Source: Xanthomonas sp. Leaf148
Lineage (GTDB): Bacteria > Pseudomonadota > Gammaproteobacteria > Xanthomonadales > Xanthomonadaceae
Assembly: GCF_001423585.1 (NCBI RefSeq)
Contig: NZ_LMOP01000015.1
Location: 430 to 64,429 of the forward strand
DNA length: 64,000 nucleotides
Direction: 5' to 3'
This document shows positions 38,013 through 46,923 of this stretch, piece by piece (positions within the stretch are counted from its first letter, which is position 1; each line of letters begins with the position of its first letter). Under the pieces are notes generated by a model. It made no database searches. It was not told where the DNA came from and was given only the letters and a program-made list of their open reading frames with translations. The position numbers and the translations under genes were made by a program.

Positions 38013-38585
38013 GGAATCAAGCACTTGGTGCGCTGCACCGGCAACATTGGTCACGTTAGGATGGGACTGACTAGCTTGCGCACGCCTCCGTGTCTCGTAC
38101 ACGCAGTTTTTGCCAATCCGCCCATCATGACCTCGCGGCGCGAAATACTATTACGCGCCGCATAGCTCTCAGCTTCTACACCTTACGTCTGCGCTTGGCC
38201 AAGAATTTTAGGTCGTTGGCAAGGCTGGTGCGCTCGCGATCTTTGTAGTGCACGGTGGAGAGGGTGAAGGCGCTCGTTGCGTACCTGGCTTGCTACTCGG
38301 GGGCAGGTTTGTCGCGCAGGCTCCTCAGCAAAGGCACTATCGTGCGAGTTTAGGGCAACGACGTTCGGGAAATGCCGGGTGCCTAACTGCACCAGGCCGG
38401 TTTCGTCGAAACAGCTAACGCAGTGGGGGAGTGAATGTCTGCATCTGCCTAACCATCGCTGCACGCATTGACGCGCGCCAAGCGGGTCAGTAGGCTGCGT
38501 ACACAGTAGTGTCAAATTTCCGACATCTATCCTAGGTAGTATCGAGCAAACAATAAAATAAAATTTTAATCACAGGGAGAGTGAT
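38013..38585. other. Gene-poor region between tRNA-Arg and the Rhs gene
   Basis: 573 bp. A 110-codon minus-strand frame at 38183-38515 is Cys/His/Arg-rich with no plausible RBS and is not called. The last ~60 bp are very AT-rich (AATAAAATAAAATTTT) and probably hold the rhs promoter. No att duplicate of the tRNA end was found downstream by eye. Confidence 0.5.
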
Positions 38586-41500
38586 GTGAATATCATGCCA
38601 TCGGAAGGTATTAAGGCTTTTCGCCTGTTCGTTCTAATGCTAATAGGTTTGTTATCGGTAACGTCAGTTGACGTGAGTGCTGCGTCTTACTACGGCGCGC
38701 CGTATTACGTTAATTCGATCTATGGAAATCGTTCATTTGGTTCAGCGAGCGCGGGCGCCGAGTGGCTGGTTGGGCAAATGACCAAAGGTTGCATGTCGAA
38801 ACCTCAGGGTTGTTCGTCTTGGCCAGTTGTCAAATATAGCGCAACCACAACAGGCGCGTTTGTGATGTGGCCCAATGACCCAACCGGACTGGGCTATTTC
38901 GTGGAAGCGACAAAGTATGCCGTCGGCTCGCCAAAGAAAAATCTTGGCAGCTGCAGCATGCCCTGTAGCGGCGGTCTTGGCGCTGGCAGGGACGGAACTG
39001 GCCCACGCGGTAGCCGTGATAGTGCTGCCGTCGCGAACAAACCTGGATCAGTTTTTGAAGGCGATCCAATCAATACCGCGACAGGAAATTTTTATCGTCA
39101 AGATACAGACTACGATAACCCGAGTGGTCTTGTGTTTCGTCGATTTTACAATAGCTCGTTGTCGGTTTCCTCGACTTCAATGGGACAGCAGTGGCGCCAT
39201 TTCTTTGATCGGAGTCTGGAGATTCAGCGCTCCACGAGCGCGGTAACTGACACTCAAGCGATCAATGCTTATCGTCCAGATGGAAGCTCGGTGACGTTCC
39301 AGCTGACTAACGGAGTATGGAAGGCTAGTGCCGATTACTCAGAGACGCTTGTCGAACGGCCCGACGGAGCAGGCTTCGCATTGGCGATTTCAGCGACGCA
39401 GCAGACAGAGATTTATGACGCAAAGGGTCTCTTGCAGGAGGTCTACGATAAGGCAGGTCAGAGGGTGTATTTACTGACCTACAGCCTCCCTGATGCTACA
39501 GGTGTGGGCGGCGGAATTCTTTTGAGTGTGGCCGATAGAAGCGGTCGGCAAATTCTCTTTGATTACGATAGTGCGTCAAAATTGGCAGGAGTAACGCTAC
39601 CTGATAAAGGCAGGATATTTTACTCATATGACGCAAATGGATACCTTGCTTCGGTGAAATACCCAGATGGGAAATCGATCGGCTATCTTTACAATGAGAG
39701 CAGCTTTACGGCGGGGAATAAGCTTCCTGGCGTGCTGACTGGCGTAATTGATGAAAAAGGTGTTAGGTATGAAACGATCACATATCAATCATCGAGAAAA
39801 GCAACCTCTGCATCATTTGCTGGTGGAGTTGACACTACGAAAATTGATTACGACGCATATTCCACTAACGGAATAGTCAATTCTTCTGTGATTGGCCCCT
39901 TAGGTGTGCGTAGTTACTTGAAGTTTGTTGATGCTGCGACTGGCGCAATCCGCTTTGCAAGCTCTGGTTTGCCGTGCGGCACGCAATGCAATCAACCGTA
40001 CAAGGCCATTACATATGATGCGAATGGTTACATCGCGTCTACGATGGATTTTCAGGGTAACAAGACGCAGACCAGCTTCGATACCAATGGTTTGCTTCAG
40101 CAGCAGATTGATGCGGTAGGCTCTGCGCAACAGAGAACTATGAATACTGTCTGGGACACGACTATCCGTGAACCGCTTGAACGAACTGTTCTTGACGCTA
40201 GTAATGCAGTCAAGGCGAAATCGAAATGGGCTTACAGCGTCAGCGGTTTGCAGACCGCCAGCTGCGAGATCAACACCGCTGTGACGACAGCTGTTTCATA
40301 CGTGTGTGGAAGCGCGGCAAATGCACCTGCTGGCGTCCGTCAGTGGCGCACAAGCTACTGTGAAAAAGTCGACGCAGTCAATTGTCCGCAGGTCGGTTTG
40401 GTTCTCTCGGTAGACGGGCCTCGTACAGATGTGAGCGATGTCAAAGCATACCGCTATTTCAGCTCTAGTGATGAATCTGGATGTGGCACGGTAGGCGGGC
40501 AATGCCACCGGGTTGGTGACATCTTTCAAATCACAGATGCGTTAGGGCAGGTCACCACTTATGCGTCATATGACAGCAATGGGAGGCCGGCACGGGTTCT
40601 CGATTCAAACGGGGTCACGACTGACTTTGGCTACTCGCCTCGCGGATGGCTGACGTCCAAGATCACCAGGTCCGATGCCAGTGGCGGTGCTTCTGCCCAG
40701 GATCGTGTAACGATGATCAAGTATGACGAGACAGGCAACGTCAGTCAGGTTATCGGGCCTGATGGCGACATAGTAACGTATGACTATGATGCGGCGCACC
40801 GTTTGACAGACATAACTGACGGTGCTGGTAATAATTTGCATTATTCGCTGGATGTTGCAGGAAATCGGCTGAAGGAAGATGTCAAAGATCCATCCGGCAA
40901 TGTCAAGAAAACTCTAACTCGCATTTACAACAAGCTAGGGCAATTGCAGACACAGGCGGATGCGTCTGCTAATCCGACTGATTTTTCGTATGATCTCAAC
41001 GGTGATCTAAAATTGATGACCGATGCACTGGGTCGCAAGACACAATTGGATCCCGATCCTTTGCGCCGTATCGCACATACGCTTCAGGATGTAGGCGGGC
41101 TGGCGGTGGAAACAACGCAACAAATGGATGCGCTGGACCGCGTGACCGCTTTCATCGATCCTAAGGGCCTGACTACTCGTTACGATTACAACAGCCTCGG
41201 CGACCTCAGCAAGCTGACTAGTCCGGATACCGGCGCAACGACCTACAGCTACGATGCTGCCGGTAACCGTACACTCGAAGCGACTGCCCGCGGGGTCAAA
41301 ATCAGTTCAAGCTACGACGCGTTGGGACGATTGACCAAGCTGAGCTATCCGACTAGCGCTTTCAACATTACTTATAGCTACGATTCCGCGCCCGCCAGTT
41401 GCCAGTCAGGAGAGACCTTTGCAACAGGCCGCCTTGCTTCCATCAAGGACAGCAGCGGGACGACAGAGTATTGCTACAACCGCTTCGGTGAGGTTGTGCG

Positions 41501-43172
41501 TAAGTTGCAGACCACCAATGGCAAGGCCTTGGCGCTGCGCTATGCCTACACCGCAGCTGGTCGCCTGACCAGCGTGGTCTATCCCGATGGCGCCAAGGTG
41601 GACTATGTCCGCAACAGGCTGGGGCAGGTCACAGAAGTGGGCTATACGCCTGCGGCAGGTACCCGCCAGATCCTGCTGAAGAACATCAGCTATCTGCCGC
41701 TTGGCCCGATCGCAGGCTGGACCTATGGCAATGGCCGCGTACTGACACGCGCCTATGATCAGGACTATCGCCCGAAAGCAATTCAGGACACCAGCGCCGG
41801 AGGTCTGGATGTCGGCTTTGGCTTCGATCCGGTCGGCAATTTGTCCAAGCTGACCCCTGCCGGCGGCACTGTTGCGGATGTCACGCTGGGCTATGACCCG
41901 CTTGGCCGGTTGACCGAGTTCAAGGACGGCGTGACCGGCACGGTGCTGGATGGCTACAGCTACGACAAGACCGGCAACCGGCAGAGCAGTAAGTCGGCCG
42001 CCGGCGAGGTCGCTTACACCTATGAAGCGAACAGCCATCGGCTAACGAAAGTGGGTGCAATACCACGTGTCTACAACGCCGTAGGCGACACAACCTCGAT
42101 CAACGGAACTGAGCGCGAATTCGTTTACGACGTAACCGGCCGCATGAGTCAGGTCAAGCGCAATGGCGCGGTGGCTCGCGAGTACCGCTACAACGGGAAG
42201 GGCGAGCAAGTCCGCCGATTCCTCGGCACAGCTAACACCTACACCATCTATGACGAGTCCGGCCACTGGCTGGGCGACTACGACACCAATGGCACTCCCA
42301 AGCAACAAGCGATCTGGCTGGACGATCTACCGGTCGGCCTGCTCGCCAACGCTAACAAACTGCACTACATCGAACCCGATCACCTGGGCAGCCCGCGCGT
42401 GGTGATCGACCCCACGCGCGATGTGGCGGTATGGACGTGGAGCTTGAAGGGCGAAGCCTTTGGCAATACCGCGCCGAATCAGGACCCTGACGGGGATGGT
42501 GCGGCGTTGGTGTTGGATACGCGCTTTCCGGGGCAGCGGTACGATGCGGCGAGTGGCTTGAATCAGAACTACTTCCGGGATTATGAGCCGGGGACTGGTC
42601 GATACGTGCAGAGTGACCCAATCGGTCTATTGGGCGGACTCAGTACTTTTTCATATGCTGGTGGTAGTTCCCTGGAAAAATTTGACGTGCTTGGTCTTGT
42701 TGAGGGAAGCTCAACCAATTTGCAGAAGCGCAACAATATATCGAGTTGGGCGATGCAAAAGGTAGGATCAACTGTTTACGGTTTTTACCAGTCTAGATCT
42801 ATCCAATATCCCGCAGAGTCTTGGAAGTGCTCGTCATTTGTTTGTGATGCGGCCTCGGCTGCAGGAGCGCCAACGACTGTTGCGATCAGAAGTAAAAATG
42901 ATCAACAGACAGATAGGTGCGCCACTGCCGCCGAACTGGCAAAAGGATACATTCCAGATTGGAGGCGGCTGGGCAAGTACGAAGAAAGAATGCCCGGGGA
43001 CATTGCAGCAAACAGAAATGTGGGTCCAAACTCGACGGGGCATACTGCTATAGTAGTTCCAGGAACGAATGGCGGCGTCACTACGATGGGGGCGCACGAC
43101 ATATACGTTGGACCTGCCGGAGTTGATCAATTCCCCGAAGGCTCGACCGTTTTACGTTATACGGGAGACTAA
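38586..43172 (+). CDS. Secreted RHS/YD-repeat polymorphic toxin with NlpC/P60-like C-terminal domain
   Basis: 1528 residues. A Sec signal peptide (LFVLMLIGLLSVTSVDVSA) at residues ~12-32. A DUF6531-like segment GDPINTATGNFYRQDTDY near 160 is followed by some 1,100 residues of YD repeats (YDANG, YDALGRL, YSYDAAGNR). The core closes with IEPDHLGSPR near 1263, RFPGQRYDAASGLNQNYFRDYEP and SDPIGL at 1343-1348. The ~180-residue tip differs in composition and carries a Cys1415 (WKCSSFV), PGD and His1486 (TGHTAIV) arrangement typical of NlpC/P60 or CHAP peptidoglycan amidases. I infer an antibacterial wall-degrading toxin. GTG 38586 has GGGAGAG upstream. An exported-looking small protein gene follows after 1 bp. 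Confidence 0.85.
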   Translation: MNIMPSEGIKAFRLFVLMLIGLLSVTSVDVSAASYYGAPYYVNSIYGNRSFGSASAGAEWLVGQMTKGCMSKPQGCSSWPVVKYSATTTGAFVMWPNDPTGLGYFVEATKYAVGSPKKNLGSCSMPCSGGLGAGRDGTGPRGSRDSAAVANKPGSVFEGDPINTATGNFYRQDTDYDNPSGLVFRRFYNSSLSVSSTSMGQQWRHFFDRSLEIQRSTSAVTDTQAINAYRPDGSSVTFQLTNGVWKASADYSETLVERPDGAGFALAISATQQTEIYDAKGLLQEVYDKAGQRVYLLTYSLPDATGVGGGILLSVADRSGRQILFDYDSASKLAGVTLPDKGRIFYSYDANGYLASVKYPDGKSIGYLYNESSFTAGNKLPGVLTGVIDEKGVRYETITYQSSRKATSASFAGGVDTTKIDYDAYSTNGIVNSSVIGPLGVRSYLKFVDAATGAIRFASSGLPCGTQCNQPYKAITYDANGYIASTMDFQGNKTQTSFDTNGLLQQQIDAVGSAQQRTMNTVWDTTIREPLERTVLDASNAVKAKSKWAYSVSGLQTASCEINTAVTTAVSYVCGSAANAPAGVRQWRTSYCEKVDAVNCPQVGLVLSVDGPRTDVSDVKAYRYFSSSDESGCGTVGGQCHRVGDIFQITDALGQVTTYASYDSNGRPARVLDSNGVTTDFGYSPRGWLTSKITRSDASGGASAQDRVTMIKYDETGNVSQVIGPDGDIVTYDYDAAHRLTDITDGAGNNLHYSLDVAGNRLKEDVKDPSGNVKKTLTRIYNKLGQLQTQADASANPTDFSYDLNGDLKLMTDALGRKTQLDPDPLRRIAHTLQDVGGLAVETTQQMDALDRVTAFIDPKGLTTRYDYNSLGDLSKLTSPDTGATTYSYDAAGNRTLEATARGVKISSSYDALGRLTKLSYPTSAFNITYSYDSAPASCQSGETFATGRLASIKDSSGTTEYCYNRFGEVVRKLQTTNGKALALRYAYTAAGRLTSVVYPDGAKVDYVRNRLGQVTEVGYTPAAGTRQILLKNISYLPLGPIAGWTYGNGRVLTRAYDQDYRPKAIQDTSAGGLDVGFGFDPVGNLSKLTPAGGTVADVTLGYDPLGRLTEFKDGVTGTVLDGYSYDKTGNRQSSKSAAGEVAYTYEANSHRLTKVGAIPRVYNAVGDTTSINGTEREFVYDVTGRMSQVKRNGAVAREYRYNGKGEQVRRFLGTANTYTIYDESGHWLGDYDTNGTPKQQAIWLDDLPVGLLANANKLHYIEPDHLGSPRVVIDPTRDVAVWTWSLKGEAFGNTAPNQDPDGDGAALVLDTRFPGQRYDAASGLNQNYFRDYEPGTGRYVQSDPIGLLGGLSTFSYAGGSSLEKFDVLGLVEGSSTNLQKRNNISSWAMQKVGSTVYGFYQSRSIQYPAESWKCSSFVCDAASAAGAPTTVAIRSKNDQQTDRCATAAELAKGYIPDWRRLGKYEERMPGDIAANRNVGPNSTGHTAIVVPGTNGGVTTMGAHDIYVGPAGVDQFPEGSTVLRYTGD

Positions 43173-43173
43173 A

Positions 43174-43611
43174 ATGAGGCACTTGGCTGCTGTAGCTATT
43201 GGCGTTGCTGGGATTCTTTACGCTTCATGTGTTGCAGCTTCAACCTCTTGCGATTCCAGGGATTTGGTTATAGTGGAACTTGACCTGGTTAAAGGGGTTG
43301 AGGTTATGAAAGTGAACGAACGTCCCGTCAAAGGGCGAGAGTCATTCGATGTTTTTTTCAAAAATTGTGCCCGTAAGACTGTGATTCTAGCTAGCCCGCG
43401 AGCGAAAATTTCACAAATACTTGATGTTCAGCTATTTCTGGGGAAGATTGGAGTTCAGCCAGAAAAGGGGAATTTTTTTATATTTTCCGCAAGTCCTGAT
43501 TCTGGTGCGATGACTTATATGGGGACGTTTGCAACAATAAAGTACACTAGAAAGCACGATGACCTTCTGCAAATAATTGAAAGCCCGCCGGAAAAAAGTA
43601 ATTGGTTTTGA
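43174..43611 (+). CDS. Putative periplasmic immunity protein for the Rhs toxin
   Basis: 145 residues. The N-terminal signal peptide MRHLAAVAIGVAGILYASCVAAS suggests export (a Cys inside the h-region makes a lipoprotein possible but no good lipobox is seen). Mature part is beta-rich looking, with CDSRD and FFKNCARK cysteines that could form a disulfide. No family recognised. It starts 1 bp after the rhs stop and shares the AT-rich composition of the toxin tip, the usual position of an immunity gene. Export matches a toxin acting on peptidoglycan. The role is inferred from context only. Confidence 0.6.
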   Translation: MRHLAAVAIGVAGILYASCVAASTSCDSRDLVIVELDLVKGVEVMKVNERPVKGRESFDVFFKNCARKTVILASPRAKISQILDVQLFLGKIGVQPEKGNFFIFSASPDSGAMTYMGTFATIKYTRKHDDLLQIIESPPEKSNWF

Positions 43612-43661
43612 CAATTCGCCTGGGGAAAGATCAAGGAAAAAGCTGTGGGGATATCTCATGC

Positions 43662-44877
43662 AGATACAACGCCCTGGGCCAGCTGACTATGTAGCCCATC
43701 CGACCAGCAGCCTTAGCGTCACCTATGCCTATGCCTATGCCTATGCCTATGACGTAGCCAGGCCACGTGCGCTAGCGGTCAGACCTACGCCATAGGCCGC
43801 CTGGTCGGCATGCAAGACCGTAGCGGCAGCATCGACTATTGCTACGCCCGCTTCGGTAATACTGGTGTGCAAGGTACAGACCACCGACGGCAAGGTATTC
43901 GTGTTGCGTTATGCCTACACCAAAGCCGGCCAACTGAGCTGCCTTACCTATCCCGACGCCGCGGCGGTGGATCATGTTCGCAACGCCCAGGGCCAGACCA
44001 CGGAAGTGGGCGTCACCCCGGCTGGCGGCAGCCGCCAGGTGGTGCTGGGCAATGCCACACTACCCGTTCGGTCCGGTGGCGAGCTGGTCCTACGGCAACG
44101 GCCGCCCGATGCAGCGCGTGCTGAACCAGGACTATCGCCCATTAGCCATCAACGACACCAGCAGCGGCAGCCTGAGCACCGGCTTCAGCTTCGACCCGGC
44201 CGGTAACTTCAGCGCCCTGACCGCAGCAGGCAATACCGCTCCGGTGGTCAGCCTAGACTACGATGCACTGGGCCGACTGACCGCGTTCAAGGAAGGCCCG
44301 GTCGTCATGGTGATAGAAGGCTACAGCTACAACGCCACCGGTAACCGCCTCAGTGCCAAAGTTGGTACTGCCACGCAGACCTACGCCTATCCGACCGACA
44401 GTTGTCGCCTTAACGCCGTCGCTAGTGTGGTCCGGACTTACGATGCCACCGGCAGCACCACCGCCATCGGCGGCACCGCCCGCCAGTACACCTACGACAC
44501 CACCAGCCGCATGACCCAGGCCCGCCGCGCCGGCGCGGTGACCATGAACTACCGCCACAACGGCCGTGGCGAGCAGGTGCGCCGCTTCCTCGGCACCACC
44601 AACACGTACACGCTCTACGATGAAGCCAGCCACTGGCTGGGTGACAGCAACGGCGCATTCGAAAGACAGGCGATCTGGCAGGATGACCTGCCGGTCGGCC
44701 TGCTTGCCAACGCGAACAAACTGCACTACATCGAACCCGATCACCTAGGCCGCCCACGCGTGGTGATCGACCCCACCCGCGATGTCGCGGTGTGGAGTTG
44801 GAGCTTGAAGGGCGAGGCCTTCGGCAACACCGCGCCGAATCAGGATCCTGATGGCGATGGTGCGGCCAAGCAGCCTC
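43662..44877 (+). pseudogene. Decayed orphan Rhs core module (frameshifted, truncated)
   Basis: Translated pieces in three frames align in order with residues ~910-1305 of the intact Rhs protein: YNALGQLT, then IGRLVGMQDRSGSIDYCYARFG, then RYAYTKAGQLSCLTYPD, then YPFGPVASWSYGNG through PNQDPDGDGAA. At least three frame changes (near 43755, 43865 and 44060) break it. Similarity stops just before the RFPGQRYD core, where an unrelated KQPPLHLRRD ending follows, so tip and core end are lost. The last ~200 bp are very similar to the intact gene by eye. It is a typical displaced orphan rhs module. Confidence 0.85.
43724..43753 (+). repeat. Hexanucleotide tandem repeat (TATGCC)n
   Basis: Four perfect TATGCC units followed by TATGAC, coding YAYAYAY within the decayed Rhs module. 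Such slippage-prone repeats change length easily; here the unit is 6 bp so length change keeps frame. Confidence 0.9.
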
Positions 44878-44901
44878 CGCTACATCTAAGGAGAGATTGA
44901 T

Positions 44902-45132
44902 ATGACCATGCGCGAAATTGATGGATGGACGGTGACCGCCCATGTGGAGACTGATGAAAAGGGCAAGTCCTTGGCCGGCATTTTGAGTAGGCGCATCGAA
45001 GGCCGGACACGTCACATACTCTGGCTGCGTGGCTTCAAATTTCGCAGTGAACGTGAGGCGAGAGAACACGCTGAGCGTGTTATTGCCAAGATTCGGGGCG
45101 TCACCGGTGAAGGCATTCCGATACCTTTCTGA
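44902..45132 (+). CDS. Small hypothetical protein downstream of the orphan Rhs module
   Basis: 76 residues, cytoplasmic. It reads REIDGWTVTAHVETDEKGK, then GRTRHILWLRGFKF and a charged helix SEREAREHAERVIAKI, which looks like a small alpha/beta fold. AAGGAGAG lies 7 bp before the ATG, so translation is likely. It follows the broken Rhs module by about 25 bp, the place where an immunity gene of a lost toxin would sit, but I see no family evidence for this. No signal peptide, so it would answer a cytoplasmic toxin if it is an immunity protein. Confidence 0.6.
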   Translation: MTMREIDGWTVTAHVETDEKGKSLAGILSRRIEGRTRHILWLRGFKFRSEREAREHAERVIAKIRGVTGEGIPIPF

Positions 45133-45223
45133 GTAGTGCTTGTCTGAGGAGTGCTTGGGAGGCAGGGCCTGCCCGCGCAAAATAGGCACTAGCTCGTTTG
45201 TCGTTACGCAAACGCTACCTTTC

Positions 45224-45670
45224 TCACCTATGCCTCAACACCCGCACCCCCACCGGCCGTGCGGACTTATCCATCGACACCGACGAGATACGGCTGTGGC
45301 GGAGCAGGGTGCCGAGTTGTTCGGTGGCGCCCAGGCGCTGGTCCACTTCCAGTTCGGCGACGGTGCGGGGGCGTTTGCGCTTGTCGGCATTGGCGAAGCG
45401 TAGGCGGTTGTATTCGGCCCAGCCGACCGTGGTGATGGCGGCCATCAGCGCGATAACTGGCAGTGCGCCGAGGGCGAACGGGTCGATGGCGTTGTGCTGC
45501 AGATAGAGCTCGGTGTACGCGCTGCGCAGGCCGAAGAACCAGGCGATCAGCGTGGCCAGCGGTGCCCAGAGATAGAAATAGACCATCCAGGCGCCGGCGG
45601 TGGCGGCGCCGTAGGCGAGACGGCGCGAGCGGCCGAGGCGTTGCGGCAGGTTGATGATGGGCGGGGTCAT
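45224..45670 (-). CDS. pgaD: Poly-beta-1,6-N-acetyl-D-glucosamine biosynthesis protein PgaD (HmsS)
   Basis: 148 residues with two membrane helices (GAATAGAWMVYFYLWAPLATLIAWFFG and a second near FALGALPVIALMAAITTVGWAEYNRLRF), the PgaD layout with a cytoplasmic C-terminal part. PgaD assists the PgaC synthase and with it forms the c-di-GMP-dependent polymerase. Its ATG overlaps the pgaC stop by 4 bp. Last gene of pgaABCD. Confidence 0.88.
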   Translation of the reverse strand: MTPPIINLPQRLGRSRRLAYGAATAGAWMVYFYLWAPLATLIAWFFGLRSAYTELYLQHNAIDPFALGALPVIALMAAITTVGWAEYNRLRFANADKRKRPRTVAELEVDQRLGATEQLGTLLRHSRISSVSMDKSARPVGVRVLRHR

Positions 45671-46920
45671 TGGATTCCTCGGTCGGGGCTCTTCCATCGC
45701 GCGCGTTTATTGCGGCGTGCGATGAGAGCGCGGGGGAAGGCGATGACGGCAGTGAGCATGCCGATCATCCAGAAGGCAGCGGGGTACCAGATCACCCAGA
45801 AAAACTGGCGTGCCAGGCCTTTTTCGTAGCGACGTTCGATGATCAGGCTGGTGCCGAACTGCAGCAGGCAGACCACTGCCAGCACCAGGCCGTGCCAACG
45901 CGGCAGGATGGTGTCGACATACAACGCAGGCGGCATCGCGATGAACTTGCCGAGCACCCACAGCACGATGATGAACAACATCACGTAGGCCCAGATCAGG
46001 CTCAGCGTGTATTCCAGCAGCACTGCCCACATGCGCCGGCTGCGCCAGGCCAGTGCGCGGCGGCCATGGCTCAGCAGTACCTCGACGCCACCGCGCGCCC
46101 AGCGCAGGCGCTGCATCCACAGGCCGCCGAAGGTTTCGGGCATCAGGATCCAGCACAGCGCGTTGGGCTCGTAACGGATGTCCCAGCCATCGAGCTGCAG
46201 GCGCCAGGAGATGTCGATGTCTTCGGTGACCATGTTGTCGGACCAAAAGCCGACGTGGTGCAGGGCCGAGCGACGAAACGCGCAGATCACACCGGACACG
46301 GTGAACAGGCGGCCGTACACGCGTTGGGCGCGCTTGATCAGGCCCACGATCGCGGAGAACTCGCCGACCTGCATGCGGCCCATCAGCGTGGTGCGATTGC
46401 GCACGCGCGGGTTGCCGGTAACGCCGCCGACGCGGGGGCCGGAAATCAGGTGACCCACCATCCAGCGCGTTGCATGCGGATCGAGAATCGCATCGGCATC
46501 CACGCACACAAGATAATCGGACCGCGCCGCAAGCGTGCCGACCCGCAAGGCGTTGGCCTTGCCGTGGTTCTGCTCAAGATGCACCACCCGCAAGCGCGGA
46601 TGATGATGCGTGAGGTCGTCGAGGACTTCGGCGGTGCGGTCGGTACTGCCGTCGTTGATGGCAATGATCTCGAAGTCCGCGTAGTGCTGCGCACTCATCG
46701 CTGCGATGGTTTCGGCGACATGCTTGGCCTCGTTGTAGCAAGGCATCAGCAACGACACGAACGGCTCGCTGGCCATCGGCGGCGGCTTGGACGGCCCTGG
46801 CGTGCCGCGTTCGCGCCGCAGGTAGTAGTAGATACCGCCGATCATCCAGAAAAACGCCATGATGATCGGGTAGTAAAACGCGAAGTTGAACAGGGCGGCC
46901 AGTAAGAGGCTGGTCGTCAT
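45667..46920 (-). CDS. pgaC: Poly-beta-1,6-GlcNAc synthase PgaC (HmsR)
   Basis: 417 residues, GT2 family, inner membrane. One or two N-terminal helices, then the glycosyltransferase domain: CYNEAKHVAETI, INDGSTDRTAEVL, VDADAILDP near residue 140, TEDIDISWRLQ near 235 and QRLRWARGG near 272 (the D,D,D,QxxRW set). Four more helices follow. It polymerises UDP-GlcNAc into PNAG. It lies 3 bp after pgaB and overlaps pgaD. The EAL protein at 22-24 kb could affect it through c-di-GMP; that link is only inference. Confidence 0.95.
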   Translation of the reverse strand: MTTSLLLAALFNFAFYYPIIMAFFWMIGGIYYYLRRERGTPGPSKPPPMASEPFVSLLMPCYNEAKHVAETIAAMSAQHYADFEIIAINDGSTDRTAEVLDDLTHHHPRLRVVHLEQNHGKANALRVGTLAARSDYLVCVDADAILDPHATRWMVGHLISGPRVGGVTGNPRVRNRTTLMGRMQVGEFSAIVGLIKRAQRVYGRLFTVSGVICAFRRSALHHVGFWSDNMVTEDIDISWRLQLDGWDIRYEPNALCWILMPETFGGLWMQRLRWARGGVEVLLSHGRRALAWRSRRMWAVLLEYTLSLIWAYVMLFIIVLWVLGKFIAMPPALYVDTILPRWHGLVLAVVCLLQFGTSLIIERRYEKGLARQFFWVIWYPAAFWMIGMLTAVIAFPRALIARRNKRARWKSPDRGIQ

Positions 46921-46923
46921 CGG

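Noticed and set aside
38183..38515. 110-codon minus-strand frame after tRNA-Arg
   Set aside because: No RBS, Cys/His/Arg-rich, no family; possibly a remnant but not supportable as a gene.
38586..43172. Rhs protein considered as a type VI secretion effector
   Set aside because: It has a Sec-type signal peptide and no PAAR or VgrG gene is in the window, so a T6SS route is not supported here.
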